From contig NZ_LR130759.1 of assembly GCF_900292015.1 (NCBI RefSeq), positions 2,852,001-2,916,000 on the forward strand: a DNA stretch of 64,000 bases, in the 5' to 3' direction. Of the stretch, positions 12,096 through 21,323 are shown piece by piece. Origin of the DNA: Mycobacterium basiliense (GTDB taxonomy: Bacteria; Actinomycetota; Actinomycetes; Mycobacteriales; Mycobacteriaceae). The notes under the pieces are model-generated. The model had not been told where the DNA came from. It saw only the letters and a program-made list of their open reading frames with translations, and made no database searches. The position numbers were made by a program, and so were the translations under genes. Positions within the stretch are counted from its first letter, which is position 1. Each line of letters begins with the position of its first letter.

Positions 12096-13019
12096 TTACT
12101 GACCAAGCAGGGGGCGCAGCGCCTCGGCGGCCGTCGTGATGACACCAGGGGTGTAGCCGTGCGCAGCCAGGTTGATGATGACGCCATCCACGCCGGCGTC
12201 GAGCACTTTGGTTTGCACCTGCTCAGCGATCTGTTCGGGGCTACCCATGACCATGCGACTACTGGTCTCGGCGGGAATCTGATCCGGCTTGACGTCCTCG
12301 CTGATCACCACCGTCAACATCAGGCTGGTTTCCAGTGTCGACGGATCGCGCTCGGCCTCTTCACAGCGGGCAGCGACGGCGTCCATTTTTCGGGGTAGTT
12401 CATCCAGCGCTGCGACGATGTTGAGATGGTCGGCCCACCGGGCCGCGATGCCGAAGGTCTTCTTTTCGCCGCCGCCGCCGATCATGATGGGGATTCGGTC
12501 CCGGTAGCGGGGCTCAGCCATCGCGGATTCGGTGGTGTACCAATTCCCGGAGAAGGTGGGCCGCTCACCTTTCACCATCGGGTCAAGGATCTGTAGGGCC
12601 TCCTCAAGCCGGTGGAACCGGTCGGTGAAGGTACCGAATTCGAACCCGAGCTGACGGTGTTCGAGTTCGTACCAACCAGCGCCGATACCGAGAATCGCTC
12701 TCCCCGCGCTGACCACGTCCAACGTCGTGATGACCTTGCCCAGCAGGCTCGGGTTGCGGTAGGTATTGCCGGTCACCAAGGTGCCCAGTTGCAGCTTCTC
12801 CGTCGCGGTGGCCAGCGCGCCCAGGGCGGTGTAGGCCTCCAGCATCGGCTGGTCCGGCGTGCCCAACATGGGCAGTTGGTAGAAGTGGTCCATCAGGAAA
12901 AGCGAGTCATAGCCGGCGGCCTCGGCCTCGCGCGCCTGCGCAACCACCGACGGAAAGAGCTTCTCCACACCCGTGCCGTAGGAGAAGTTAGGAATCTGAA
13001 AACCAAGCCTGATAGCCAC
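12096..13019 (-). CDS. LLM-class F420-dependent oxidoreductase (Rv1855c-like)
   Basis: TIM-barrel flavin or deazaflavin oxidoreductase of the luciferase-like monooxygenase class, 307 residues. The features are RLGFQIPNFSYG at the start, LFLMDHFYQLP, LGTLVTGNTYRNPSLLGK and GIGAGWYELEHRQLGFEFG. The GAGWYE(L)E(H) loop and the absence of a partner reductase favour F420 over FMN. The start is GTG 13019. The substrate is unknown. It sits 50 bp downstream of the SDR gene on the same strand. Confidence 0.85.
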   Translation of the reverse strand: MAIRLGFQIPNFSYGTGVEKLFPSVVAQAREAEAAGYDSLFLMDHFYQLPMLGTPDQPMLEAYTALGALATATEKLQLGTLVTGNTYRNPSLLGKVITTLDVVSAGRAILGIGAGWYELEHRQLGFEFGTFTDRFHRLEEALQILDPMVKGERPTFSGNWYTTESAMAEPRYRDRIPIMIGGGGEKKTFGIAARWADHLNIVAALDELPRKMDAVAARCEEAERDPSTLETSLMLTVVISEDVKPDQIPAETSSRMVMGSPEQIAEQVQTKVLDAGVDGVIINLAAHGYTPGVITTAAEALRPLLGQ

Positions 13020-13068
13020 GGTATCTACCGTAGCGACCGGTCCACAGGAGTAAAGATTTCAGCCAGGT

Positions 13069-13746
13069 TCAGGAGAACCGAGCCAGAGCACCGTGGCTCA
13101 CGTGCAATGTCTGGCCGGTGATGTGACGAGCGGCGGGGGTGGTGAGAAACAGTGCCAGCCGGGCAATCTCTGCCGCCATGGGTGCCGGGGTGCGAGACAA
13201 GCCGTCGTAGCCGGCGGTCACGCTGCGCCCGCAGGCAACGGCGTTGACGGTGATGCCGCGGGTGCCGTACGTCTCGGCCTGCCCCCCGACCCAATTCGCG
13301 AGGGCGGCTTTGATGGCAGCGTCGACGCTGCCGGCCGGCGGGTTTTCCGCCACAATGCTGATGATCGAACCGCCGGAGCGCAGATGATCGCCGACGCATT
13401 GCACGGTCAGCGCCGCTGAGAGCACGGTCGCGTCCAGCGCGTGGCGCCAGGCGGTGGCGGTGTCCGACAACGAGTAGGTGCGTGGATCACCGGCGTCCCA
13501 GGACGGCGCCGGCACATTGACGATGGTGTCCAGGTGATGCGGGAACAAGCCGCGAACCTCGGTGAGGCTGGCGGGGTTGACGGTGTCGCAGACAATGGCG
13601 TCGACGTCGAGTTCCTTGGCGACAACCTCGAGGTCGTCACGGCGGGCCCCCACGAGGGTCACCTTATGACCGTCGTCGCGAAAACCCTCGGCTACCGTAC
13701 GCCCCAGATCGGTATCCCCACCAGTGACCAGCACCTCCACTGCCAT
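13069..13746 (-). CDS. Short-chain dehydrogenase (Rv1856c-like)
   Basis: Rossmann-fold SDR-type protein, 225 residues. The nucleotide motif is GGDTDLGRTVAEGF near residue 8, not the classical TGxxxGxG. The usual YxxxK catalytic pair cannot be clearly placed. The expected region reads AAIKAALANWVGGQAETYG, where the Tyr is missing and a Lys remains. The protein may bind NAD(P) without standard SDR chemistry. The C-terminus HITGQTLHVSHGALARFS is SDR-like. Function unknown. Confidence 0.8.
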   Translation of the reverse strand: MAVEVLVTGGDTDLGRTVAEGFRDDGHKVTLVGARRDDLEVVAKELDVDAIVCDTVNPASLTEVRGLFPHHLDTIVNVPAPSWDAGDPRTYSLSDTATAWRHALDATVLSAALTVQCVGDHLRSGGSIISIVAENPPAGSVDAAIKAALANWVGGQAETYGTRGITVNAVACGRSVTAGYDGLSRTPAPMAAEIARLALFLTTPAARHITGQTLHVSHGALARFS

Positions 13747-14033
13747 GACCTCCTCGTGTTCAACGTTGAACCCAGACCCTGGCAGCTCACCAGCGCTTAT
13801 GCGTCCGCTCGGCGCGTTCTAAGCATCGTTCCGATGGTCACACACCGCAGGATTGTCACCTGGGATCTCAGCGTGTTATGGCGTCAATCAAGGTCCATGT
13901 TACTGGACAGTAGCTATTCGGCGAAACTCCGCGCCGTCACGACGCGTAGTCGATTTCAGTAACCATTCGGGCGTCGTGGGGAACCGATTTCTGGTCGCCG
14001 CTGGCCGACCGGGCCCGCTGCTAGGTTTGACGA

Positions 14034-14792
14034 ATGCGTCGGATCGGAATGCTGGCCAGCTTGGGATCGCTGCTGGTCTGGACGTTGGTCGGGTGCAATT
14101 CACGGTCGGCCCAACAGTCTCGTTCGATCACGGTGTTCGCGGCCGCGTCGCTGAAGCCGGCCTTCACCAAGATCGGTGAACGATTCCAGGCAGACAATCC
14201 CGGCGTGCGGGTCGAGTGGGATTTCGCGGGTTCCTCGGAGCTGGCGACTCAGCTGGCCCAGGGGGCGACGGCGGATGTCTTCGCCTCGGCCGACATCGCG
14301 CAAATGGACAGGGTCTCCCAAGCTGGCTTGGTGGCCCAGAACCCCGCGAACTTTGCCTCCAACACCCTGGTCATCGTCACCGCCCCGGGTAATCCGAAGC
14401 AGATCGGGTCGGTTGGCGACCTCACGAGGCCGGACCTGAGCGTGGTCATCTGCCAGCAGCCGGTGCCGTGCGGGTCGGCCACCAGGCGGATCGAAGTCGC
14501 TACGGGCATCCAGCTCAGCCCGGTCAGTGAGGAACTCAGCGTGACGGACGTGCTCAGCAAGGTCACCACCGGACAGGCCGATGCCGCGTTGGTCTACGTC
14601 ACCGACGCGATGAACGCCGGAGACAAGGTGACCACCGTCCGGTTTCCCGAGGCCGCCGGCGCGGTGAATATCTACCCCATCGCCGTGTTGAAGAAGGCAT
14701 CCCATCCCGCGCTAGCCCAGCAGTTCGTGGCGATCGTGACCGCTGAGGCGGGACGCAAGATCCTCGACCAGTCCGGGTTTGCCCAGCCCTGA
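14034..14792 (+). CDS. modA: Molybdate-binding lipoprotein ModA
   Basis: Periplasmic (cell-envelope) substrate-binding lipoprotein of the molybdate ABC importer, 252 residues. The signal peptide has basic MRRIG, a hydrophobic stretch and the lipobox LVGC at about residues 18-21, so Cys21 should be acylated. The mature part begins with VFAAASLKPAFTKIGERF, the typical ModA start with the oxyanion-binding AAASL motif. It is followed by modB after 9 bp. The intergenic region upstream (13747-14033) probably holds the operon promoter. Confidence 0.93.
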   Translation: MRRIGMLASLGSLLVWTLVGCNSRSAQQSRSITVFAAASLKPAFTKIGERFQADNPGVRVEWDFAGSSELATQLAQGATADVFASADIAQMDRVSQAGLVAQNPANFASNTLVIVTAPGNPKQIGSVGDLTRPDLSVVICQQPVPCGSATRRIEVATGIQLSPVSEELSVTDVLSKVTTGQADAALVYVTDAMNAGDKVTTVRFPEAAGAVNIYPIAVLKKASHPALAQQFVAIVTAEAGRKILDQSGFAQP

Positions 14793-14801
14793 TGAGCTGA
14801 C

Positions 14802-15596
14802 ATGCGCCGGCCTGCAGATCCGCCCCGCTGGGTCTTCGCGTTTGCCACCGTCGGCATGGCCCTTGTGGTGTTGCCGCTGTTGGCCGTTGCGCTCAAGGTC
14901 GACTGGCCCAATTTCTGGTCGCTGATCACCAGCAACTCGTCGACGACGGCGCTGCTTCTAAGCCTGAAGACCGCCTCGGCCAGCACGCTGCTGTGCGTGC
15001 TGCTGGGGGTCCCGATGGCCTTGGTTTTGGCCCGCAGCCGGGCACGCTTGGTGCGATTGCTGCGGCCGCTGATCCTGCTTCCGCTGGTATTGCCGCCGGT
15101 GGTGGGCGGCATCGCGCTGCTCTACGCGTTCGGCCGGCTCGGCTTGCTTGGGCAGTACCTACAGGCCGCCGGCGTCAGCATCGCATTCAGTACGACGGCA
15201 GTGGTGTTGGCCCAGACATTCGTCTCGTTGCCCTTCCTGGTGATCTCCCTCGAGGGAGCGGCGCGCACCGTGGGGGCCGACTACGAGGTGGTGGCGGCGA
15301 CGCTAGGTGCCCGGCCCAGCGTCGTCTGGTGGCGAGTCACGATACCGCTGCTGCTACCGGGCATGGCGTCTGGAGCGGTGTTGGCATTTGCTCGGTCGCT
15401 CGGGGAGTTCGGCGCAACACTGACGTTTGCCGGGTCGCGGCAGGGGGTGACTCGCACCCTGCCGCTGGAGATCTACCTACAGCGGGTGAACGACCCGGAT
15501 GCGGCGGTGGCGCTGTCACTGGTGCTCGTCGCGGTGGCGGCGCTGGTGGTATTGGGTCTGGGCGCTCGCAGGTTGACCGGGGCTGACGCCAGGTAG
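14802..15596 (+). CDS. modB: Molybdate ABC transporter permease ModB
   Basis: Inner-membrane permease of the molybdate importer, 264 residues with about six helices. The cytoplasmic coupling motif [20 protein letters not shown]...[10 protein letters not shown] (about residues 145-185) is the EAA loop that docks onto ModC. The ATG at 14802 follows the modA stop by 9 bp. In M. tuberculosis modC follows immediately; here there is a 256-bp gap. Confidence 0.93.
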   Translation: MRRPADPPRWVFAFATVGMALVVLPLLAVALKVDWPNFWSLITSNSSTTALLLSLKTASASTLLCVLLGVPMALVLARSRARLVRLLRPLILLPLVLPPVVGGIALLYAFGRLGLLGQYLQAAGVSIAFSTTAVVLAQTFVSLPFLVISLEGAARTVGADYEVVAATLGARPSVVWWRVTIPLLLPGMASGAVLAFARSLGEFGATLTFAGSRQGVTRTLPLEIYLQRVNDPDAAVALSLVLVAVAALVVLGLGARRLTGADAR

Positions 15597-15852
15597 TCCT
15601 GCCTTAAGGTGTCAACCATGGGTCGCGACGGTGTGCGTGACGGTGTCGCAGCGATACCGATGGCAGGGGGGTGGCGGCAGCCCGGTGTGCGGCCCAGCCA
15701 GGGCCGATCGGGGGGCGGCGCTGCCACCGGCAGCGGCTGCTACCCGATGTAGTGCCGGCGGCTCCGTTGTCGTCCTCGCTACGGTGGCGCCACTCAAGGT
15801 GTCGGTCATGGGTGCCCGCCGAATCACCAAGGCGGGCAAGAGACCGTCGAAC

Positions 15853-16989
15853 GTGAGCGCATTGCATCTTCGCGCGTTGGTCCGCGATCGCGGAGTGGAC
15901 GTCGAGTTTTCGGTGGCCACAGGCGAGGTGCTGGCCGTACTCGGCCCCAACGGCGCGGGCAAATCCACCGTCCTCCATGTCATCGCCGGCCTGGTTCAAC
16001 CGGACAGCGGTGTGGTGCGTCTGGGAGACCGGGTGTTGACGGACACCGCCGCCGGGATCAACGTCGCGACCCATGATCGCCGCGTCGGTCTGCTCCTACA
16101 GAACCCGTTGCTGTTCCCGCACCTGAACGTGGCCGACAACGTGGCGTTCGGCCCACAGAGCCGTCACCGGGCCTTGCCAATGCTGGGGATCGGTCGCGGT
16201 CGGCGCATCAAGCCGGCCCTGGGCTGGCTGAGCAAGGTGGAGGCCAGCCAGCTCGCTGGACGTAGGCCACGACAGTTGTCGGGCGGCCAGGCCCAGCGAG
16301 TCGCGATTGCGCGAGCGTTGGCCGCCGAGCCGAATGCATTGCTGCTCGACGAGCCACTTGCCGGGCTCGATGTGGCCGCGGCCGCCGCCATCCGAACGCT
16401 GCTGCGCGACGTGGTGACCGGCAGCGGCTACGCCGCCGTTGTGGTCACGCACGACCTGCTCGATGTGTTCGCGCTGGCGGATCGGGTATTGGTCCTCGAG
16501 TCCGGGACGATTTCCGAAATCGGTCCGGTCACCGAGGTACTCGCCGCACCCCGCAGTCACTTCGGTGCCCGCATCGCGGGAGTCAACCTGGTCAGCGGGA
16601 CCATCGACACCGACGGCGCGCTGCGCACCCGGGCCGGCGTTCACTGGCACGGGACTTCCGAACTCGGCAGGGATCTCGGCAGCCAATTCCGCCCGGGCCA
16701 GGACGCGGTGGCAGTATTCCTGCCGACCGCGGTCGCGGTGCATCTCAACCAACCGCATGGCAGCCCCCGCAACGCCGTCGAGGTGACGGTCGCGGAGCTA
16801 CATACCCGCGGAGGCACGGTGCTGGTTCGCGGACAGGACCAACCCGATGGTGCGCCGGGCCTGGCCGCGACCATCACCATCGAGGCCGCCTCGGAGTTGC
16901 GGCTGACGCCCGGGGCGCAAGTGTGGTTCAGCATCAAAGCTCACGAAGTGGCGTTGCACCCGGCCCAGCACCACCAGCAGCCCAGGTAG
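15853..16989 (+). CDS. modC: Molybdate ABC transporter ATPase ModC
   Basis: ATPase subunit with a C-terminal mop/TOBE-type regulatory domain, 378 residues from GTG 15853. Walker A is GPNGAGKST (about residues 33-41), the signature LSGGQAQRVAIARAL and Walker B LLLDEPL follow, then the H-loop in VVTHDLLD. The C-terminal part from about residue 260 carries the oxyanion-binding TOBE segment. The start is uncertain: ATG 15808 is in frame with AAGG 8 bp upstream and would add 15 residues. GTG 15853 gives the N-terminus (VSALHLRALV) that aligns with known ModC proteins. Confidence 0.9.
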   Translation: MSALHLRALVRDRGVDVEFSVATGEVLAVLGPNGAGKSTVLHVIAGLVQPDSGVVRLGDRVLTDTAAGINVATHDRRVGLLLQNPLLFPHLNVADNVAFGPQSRHRALPMLGIGRGRRIKPALGWLSKVEASQLAGRRPRQLSGGQAQRVAIARALAAEPNALLLDEPLAGLDVAAAAAIRTLLRDVVTGSGYAAVVVTHDLLDVFALADRVLVLESGTISEIGPVTEVLAAPRSHFGARIAGVNLVSGTIDTDGALRTRAGVHWHGTSELGRDLGSQFRPGQDAVAVFLPTAVAVHLNQPHGSPRNAVEVTVAELHTRGGTVLVRGQDQPDGAPGLAATITIEAASELRLTPGAQVWFSIKAHEVALHPAQHHQQPR

Positions 16990-17077
16990 GACGATATTCG
17001 GCCAATTCGCTAGGAACAGCGCAGACACTGGGCGGCCCATCCTTGCTTCACGGCCATAACACGGTAGGTTCGTCGCC

Positions 17078-18076
17078 ATGCATCAGGTGGACCCCAAGAC
17101 GAGACGCCGCCAAGGACTGTGGGCAACGCTGGCGATCGCCACAGTGAGCAGTGCCAGCGTTTTCACCATTGCCCTGCCGGCGACCTCCAGCGCCGACCCC
17201 GAGCCAGCGCCCCCGCCACCGGCGACCACCGCCACGCCCAACCCCCAACCGGCCGACCCCAACGCGGCACCCCCGCCGGCCGATCCGAACGCGGCGCCGC
17301 CACCACCGGCGGATCCCAACGCGCCACCGCCGCCGCCACCGGCGGATCCCAACGCGCCACCACCACCGGTGGTTGACCCCAACGCGCCCGAGCCCGGCCG
17401 GGTGACCAACGCCATCGGCGGATTTAGCTTTGTCCTGCCCCCAGGCTGGGTGGAGTCCGACGCCTCCCACCTCGACTACGGGTCCGCGCTGCTCAGCAAG
17501 ACAATTGGGGAGCCGCCACTGCCCGGGCAGGCACCACCGGTCGCCAACGACACTCGCATCGTGCTGGGCCGGTTGGACCAGAAGCTCTACGCCAGCGCCG
17601 AACCCACCAACCCCAAGGCCGCGGTCCGCCTGGGCTCGGACATGGGCGAATTCTTCATGCCCTATCCCGGTACCCGACTCAACCAGGAAACCATTCCGCT
17701 CAACGCCAACGGATTGTCCGGGAGCGCGTCCTATTACGAAGTCAAGTTCAGTGATCCGGCCAAGCCGAACGGCCAGATCTGGACCGGGGTAATCGGTGCG
17801 CCGGCAACCGGTGCGCCCGACGGCGGCCCTCCTCAGCGCTGGTTTGTGGTGTGGCTAGGAACGTCGAACGACCCGGTGGACAAGGGCGCGGCGAAGGTCC
17901 TGGCGGAGTCGATTCGAGCCTGGAACCCACCGCCGGCACCGGCGCCCGCACCCGGGCAGCCGGCTCCCGCGCCGGGCGCACCGGAACCTGCCCCCGCACC
18001 GGCCCCGGCCCCGGCCCCGGCCGCGGGCGTGACGCCTACGGCCACTCCGGCTCCGCAGCGGACACAACCGGCCTGA
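17078..18076 (+). CDS. apa: Alanine-proline-rich secreted antigen Apa (MPT32)
   Basis: Secreted, in M. tuberculosis mannosylated, 45/47-kDa adhesin and immunodominant antigen, 332 residues. The signal peptide (about residues 1-39) ends at ATSSA before DPEPAPP. About five ADPNA(A/P)PPP-type units follow at residues 58-105, then a globular part (about 106-275) beginning [17 protein letters not shown]. The C-terminal tail is again Pro/Ala-rich (PAPAPAPAP) and ends with a [14 protein letters not shown] stretch of the kind that is O-mannosylated. The repeat units differ by indels in the proline runs, so the length probably varies between strains. Confidence 0.95.
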   Translation: MHQVDPKTRRRQGLWATLAIATVSSASVFTIALPATSSADPEPAPPPPATTATPNPQPADPNAAPPPADPNAAPPPPADPNAPPPPPPADPNAPPPPVVDPNAPEPGRVTNAIGGFSFVLPPGWVESDASHLDYGSALLSKTIGEPPLPGQAPPVANDTRIVLGRLDQKLYASAEPTNPKAAVRLGSDMGEFFMPYPGTRLNQETIPLNANGLSGSASYYEVKFSDPAKPNGQIWTGVIGAPATGAPDGGPPQRWFVVWLGTSNDPVDKGAAKVLAESIRAWNPPPAPAPAPGQPAPAPGAPEPAPAPAPAPAPAAGVTPTATPAPQRTQPA

Positions 18077-18102
18077 CCGGCCGCCCAGATCCGCTCAGCA
18101 GT

Positions 18103-18121
18103 CCCCGGCAGTCACGCCGGG
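18103..18121 (+). terminator. weak hairpin downstream of apa
   Basis: CCCGGC (18104-18109) and GCCGGG (18116-18121) form a 6-bp stem with a 6-nt loop, 27 bp after the apa stop. There is no U tract, so termination here is only possible. Confidence 0.3.
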
Positions 18122-18232
18122 ATTGGCTTTGCGCCGCAGAATTGCATTCCCATCGTTACATCGAGGGGGTATACCGAAATCAAGGTCCAGCATTTGGAGT
18201 TGGGCTTTGCCGGTGATTACAAGGAGATCCCG

Positions 18233-18535
18233 ATGGACGTCATGGCAGCGACCGAATTGCTAGCTCGCTCAACCACGCTGACCAGCGTGGGCTGGATTGG
18301 CTACATCATCATTGGCGCAATTGCGGGTTGGATTGCCGGAAAGATCGTCAAGGGCGCTGGCTCTGGCATTCTGATGAACATCGTGATCGGTGTCGTGGGC
18401 GCGTTGATCGGCGGTTTCTTGCTGAGTTTCTTCGTCGACACCGCAGCTGGCGGCTGGTGGTTCACCTTGTTCAGCGCGATCCTCGGCTCGGTAATCCTGC
18501 TGTGGCTGGTCGGGATGGTGCAGCGCAGGTCCTAG
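18233..18535 (+). CDS. GlsB/YeaQ/YmgE-family small membrane protein (Rv1861-like)
   Basis: Hydrophobic protein of 100 residues with three predicted helices (about residues 16-36, 43-66 and 74-95), rich in the Gly-zipper pattern of the transglycosylase-associated (YeaQ/YmgE) family: GYIIIGAIAGWIAGKIVKG and GVVGALIGGFLLSFF. Members are stress-associated inner-membrane proteins with no proven activity. The start is ATG 18233, preceded by a strong AAGGAG at 18221-18226. A TTG further upstream in frame has no ribosome site. Confidence 0.85.
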   Translation: MDVMAATELLARSTTLTSVGWIGYIIIGAIAGWIAGKIVKGAGSGILMNIVIGVVGALIGGFLLSFFVDTAAGGWWFTLFSAILGSVILLWLVGMVQRRS

Positions 18536-18598
18536 CCGGCGGAACCCGTTGCGGCCGTGGCAGATCGGGCGATCGGCCGGCGCTAGCGGCATGATGGA

Positions 18599-19630
18599 AT
18601 GATGGCCGCAGCGGCGATACCCCCGACGATGACCGCGTGGCAGGTACGTCACCCCGGCCCGGTCAGCACCGGCCCGCTCGAGCAAGTCCGCACCGCGGTG
18701 CCACGACCCGAGCCATCCGAGCTGCTAGTTGCGGTGCACGCCTGCGGGGTTTGCCGTACCGACCTACACGTCACCGAAGGCGACCTTCCCGTGCACCGTG
18801 AGCGGGTGACACCCGGACACGAGGTGGTGGGGGAGGTCATCCAGGTGGGCGCCGACGCCGGTGACGAGTTCGACGTCGGAGACCGGGTCGGTATCGCCTG
18901 GCTGCGTCACACCTGCGGGGTGTGCAAGTACTGCGTGCACGGCGCCGAAAACCTGTGTCCGAAGTCCCGCTACACCGGTTGGGATGCCGACGGCGGATAT
19001 GCCGAATTCGCCACGGTTCCAGCGGCTTTTGCGCATCGCCTGCCCGGTGGCTACCGCGACAGCGAACTCGCGCCGCTACTGTGCGCCGGCATCATCGGAT
19101 ATCGCTCATTGCTGCGTGCCGAACTGCCGCCGGGTGGTCGGCTTGGTCTATACGGCTTCGGCGGCAGCGCCCACATCACCGCCCAGGTCGCGCTGGTCCA
19201 GGGCGCCGAGGTGCATGTGATGACCCGTGGGGCCGAAGCGCGCGAGCTGGCTCTCGACCTCGGCGCCGCCTCGGCCCAGGGAGCCGCAGATCCGCCGCCG
19301 GTGCCGCTGGACGCCGCGATATTGTTCGCCCCGGTCGGAGACTTGGTGCTGCCGGCGTGCGAGGCGCTGGATCGTGGCGGTACCTTGGCGATCGCCGGCA
19401 TCCACCTCTCCGACATTCCCGTGTTGAATTATCAGCGTCATCTGTTCCAGGAACGCGAGATTCGGTCGGTCACCTCCAACACCCGCGGCGACGCGCGCGC
19501 CTTCCTCGATTTCGCGGGCCGACACCATATCGAGGTCACCACCCCGGAATACCCACTCGGGCAGGCCGATCGTGCGCTGGCCGACCTCAGGGCCGGCCAC
19601 ATCGCGGGCGCAGCGGTGCTGCTGACGTGA
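18599..19630 (+). CDS. adhA: Zinc-dependent alcohol dehydrogenase AdhA
   Basis: Medium-chain, zinc-dependent alcohol dehydrogenase, 343 residues. The catalytic zinc ligands are the Cys of [10 protein letters not shown] and the His/Glu of GHEVVGE. The structural zinc lobe holds four Cys in [15 protein letters not shown]. The coenzyme motif is [17 protein letters not shown] 18599 is followed by a second ATG; either start works. The substrate is unknown. It is monocistronic by spacing. Confidence 0.9.
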   Translation: MMAAAAIPPTMTAWQVRHPGPVSTGPLEQVRTAVPRPEPSELLVAVHACGVCRTDLHVTEGDLPVHRERVTPGHEVVGEVIQVGADAGDEFDVGDRVGIAWLRHTCGVCKYCVHGAENLCPKSRYTGWDADGGYAEFATVPAAFAHRLPGGYRDSELAPLLCAGIIGYRSLLRAELPPGGRLGLYGFGGSAHITAQVALVQGAEVHVMTRGAEARELALDLGAASAQGAADPPPVPLDAAILFAPVGDLVLPACEALDRGGTLAIAGIHLSDIPVLNYQRHLFQEREIRSVTSNTRGDARAFLDFAGRHHIEVTTPEYPLGQADRALADLRAGHIAGAAVLLT

Positions 19631-19641
19631 CGCGACTAGGT

Positions 19642-20409
19642 TCAGGTTGACAGGTGCCAGACCAAGGCGGCGGCCAGGGCGCCCATCCCATTCAGCGACC
19701 AATGCAGGGCGATCGGTGCGATCAAGCTCCCACTGCGCCGACGCAGCCAGCTGAAGACGAACCCGGCGGCGCCCGTGGCCAACACCGCCAGCGCGACGCC
19801 CGCCATCATCCCGAAGATCCCGCCGCCGAACAGCCGGGTGAAGCCGACGTTGCTGCTTGTCAACCCTAATGACGTCGCGACGTGCCACAGGCCAAACAGC
19901 AACGAACCCGCCAAGGCGACTCCCCGAAATCCCCAAGCCCGATTCAGTGCCCCGTGCAGCACGCCGCGGAAAGCCAGCTCCTCGGGGATAACGGTTTGCA
20001 GCGGAATGATCACCATCGAGGCGATCACGGCGCCAGAGATCGTGGCGTAGTGGTGGTTCATGAACATCGGCCGGGTCATCGGCAACAGGACACCCACCGA
20101 GATCACCGCGACTACCAGTGCGACGGCCGCAAGCGCATAGACCAGCCCGGACTTCCAGTGTTCGCGCCCCAGACCCAGTTCCGCCCAGCCCAGACCCCTA
20201 CTGCGCACCAACAACACCAGACCGATCGCGGCCACCGGGACGGTGGCGATGCTTGCCCACGGGGTGGTGAAGTGCGCGATCACATTGGTCAACACCAATA
20301 TCGCCACGACCACAGCGACATCGAGATGGATCCGGAACCGGGGGAGTTCGGACAGCTGCGCCGCCAGCGGGTCCGGATGCGCGGCCATACCAACCGCTTG
20401 GTCACACAT
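19642..20409 (-). CDS. CPBP-family intramembrane metalloprotease (Rv1863c-like)
   Basis: Multi-pass membrane protein of the CAAX-protease/bacteriocin-processing (CPBP, Abi) family, 255 residues from ATG 20409. About seven helices are predicted. The family motifs are visible: motif 1 PEELAFRGVLHGAL (EE...R), motif 2 FGLWHVATSLG (F...H), and a downstream helix AGFVFSWLRRRSGSLIAPIALHWSLNG with the late His. It is likely an active intramembrane protease of unknown substrate. Its stop converges on the adhA stop 11 bp away. Confidence 0.82.
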   Translation of the reverse strand: MCDQAVGMAAHPDPLAAQLSELPRFRIHLDVAVVVAILVLTNVIAHFTTPWASIATVPVAAIGLVLLVRSRGLGWAELGLGREHWKSGLVYALAAVALVVAVISVGVLLPMTRPMFMNHHYATISGAVIASMVIIPLQTVIPEELAFRGVLHGALNRAWGFRGVALAGSLLFGLWHVATSLGLTSSNVGFTRLFGGGIFGMMAGVALAVLATGAAGFVFSWLRRRSGSLIAPIALHWSLNGMGALAAALVWHLST

Positions 20410-20639
20410 GGTGATGGATTCTACCTGCGGCACGCACCTCGACCTCGCCAGTTCTGCCAGCGACTACCCAGCGGGCACCAAGGTTTGCTCCTCGGCGCCG
20501 CTGGCGTGCCGGCGGAACCGGGCCGCTCTCTCGGCCGCACACCAACCAGGCGCAGCACCGGTTACCGCAAGGCGACCGCCACCGGCCGGCCGGTTGGGCA
20601 GCGCGCGGGGTTTGGTCCCCCGGTCCGGATCACGCTGCG

Positions 20640-21320
20640 CTAGCCCTCGCGCGGGGCTAGCCGGCGGCGCACGTCGGCTTTGAAGTCGGCCGGCAGGGCT
20701 TCGGCCACCAGCAGTTGCGGGAGCAGCTCCGGTTGCGACATTCGGGCGCGAAATGCCAGCCCGATGGTCACGTCGTGGTCGGGGCGATGGTCGATGGTGA
20801 CCGTATCGCCCGCGCGCACCGTTCCCGGTGAGATCACCCGTAGATAGGCACCGGGTTTACCCGCTTCGGTGAAGGTCTTGATCCAATGGGCCAACGTCAA
20901 GAACGCTGAAAACGTCCGACACGGCGTCCGGGGCGCAGAGACTTCCAGCACCAGTCCGTCGGTGCCGATGCTCCACCGTTCGCCGATCCGCGCCTCGGTC
21001 ACGTCGACGCCCAGGGTGGTCAGGTTCTCCCCGAAGATTCCGTTGGTAAGAGCGCGTTGAAGTTGAACTTCCCACGCGTCTAAGTCTTCTCGGGCATAGG
21101 CATAAACGGCCTGGTCATCACCGCCATGCACACTCTGGTTGCCGATCGTGTCGCCCACCAGTCCGCTGCCCAGACCGGCGCACATCGGGCCCGGTGCACG
21201 CACCATGACCTCTCCAGTTGCCGCTACTTTGTCGATGCCCGTCAGCTTCGACTGCGCGCGCGGATCAGGGTTTGCTTGGACACGAGCAACATTGACCGAC
21301 ACCACATTCGCCACCCGCAC
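20640..21320 (-). CDS. MOSC-domain protein (YiiM-like)
   Basis: MOSC (molybdenum cofactor sulfurase C-terminal) domain protein with a C-terminal 3-alpha extension, 226 residues. The domain core holds GDTIGNQSVHGGDDQAVYAYAREDLDAWE, then GIFGENLTTLGVDV, and the conserved Cys in SAPRTPCRTFS. This Cys is the sulfur or Moco contact in the family. YiiM-type proteins are Moco enzymes acting on N-hydroxylated compounds. The GTG start at 21320 is only 3 bp after the phosphoketolase stop, so the two are cotranscribed. It occupies the Rv1864c position of M. tuberculosis. Confidence 0.85.
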   Translation of the reverse strand: MRVANVVSVNVARVQANPDPRAQSKLTGIDKVAATGEVMVRAPGPMCAGLGSGLVGDTIGNQSVHGGDDQAVYAYAREDLDAWEVQLQRALTNGIFGENLTTLGVDVTEARIGERWSIGTDGLVLEVSAPRTPCRTFSAFLTLAHWIKTFTEAGKPGAYLRVISPGTVRAGDTVTIDHRPDHDVTIGLAFRARMSQPELLPQLLVAEALPADFKADVRRRLAPREG

Positions 21321-21323
21321 AGG

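Noticed and set aside
17205..17395. Possible CRISPR-like or satellite array in apa
   Set aside because: Repeats are in-frame codons for ADPNAPPP units, without unique spacers.
20640..20660. CTAGCCC...GGGCTAG hairpin as terminator of the MOSC gene
   Set aside because: It overlaps the end of the coding region and has no U tract.
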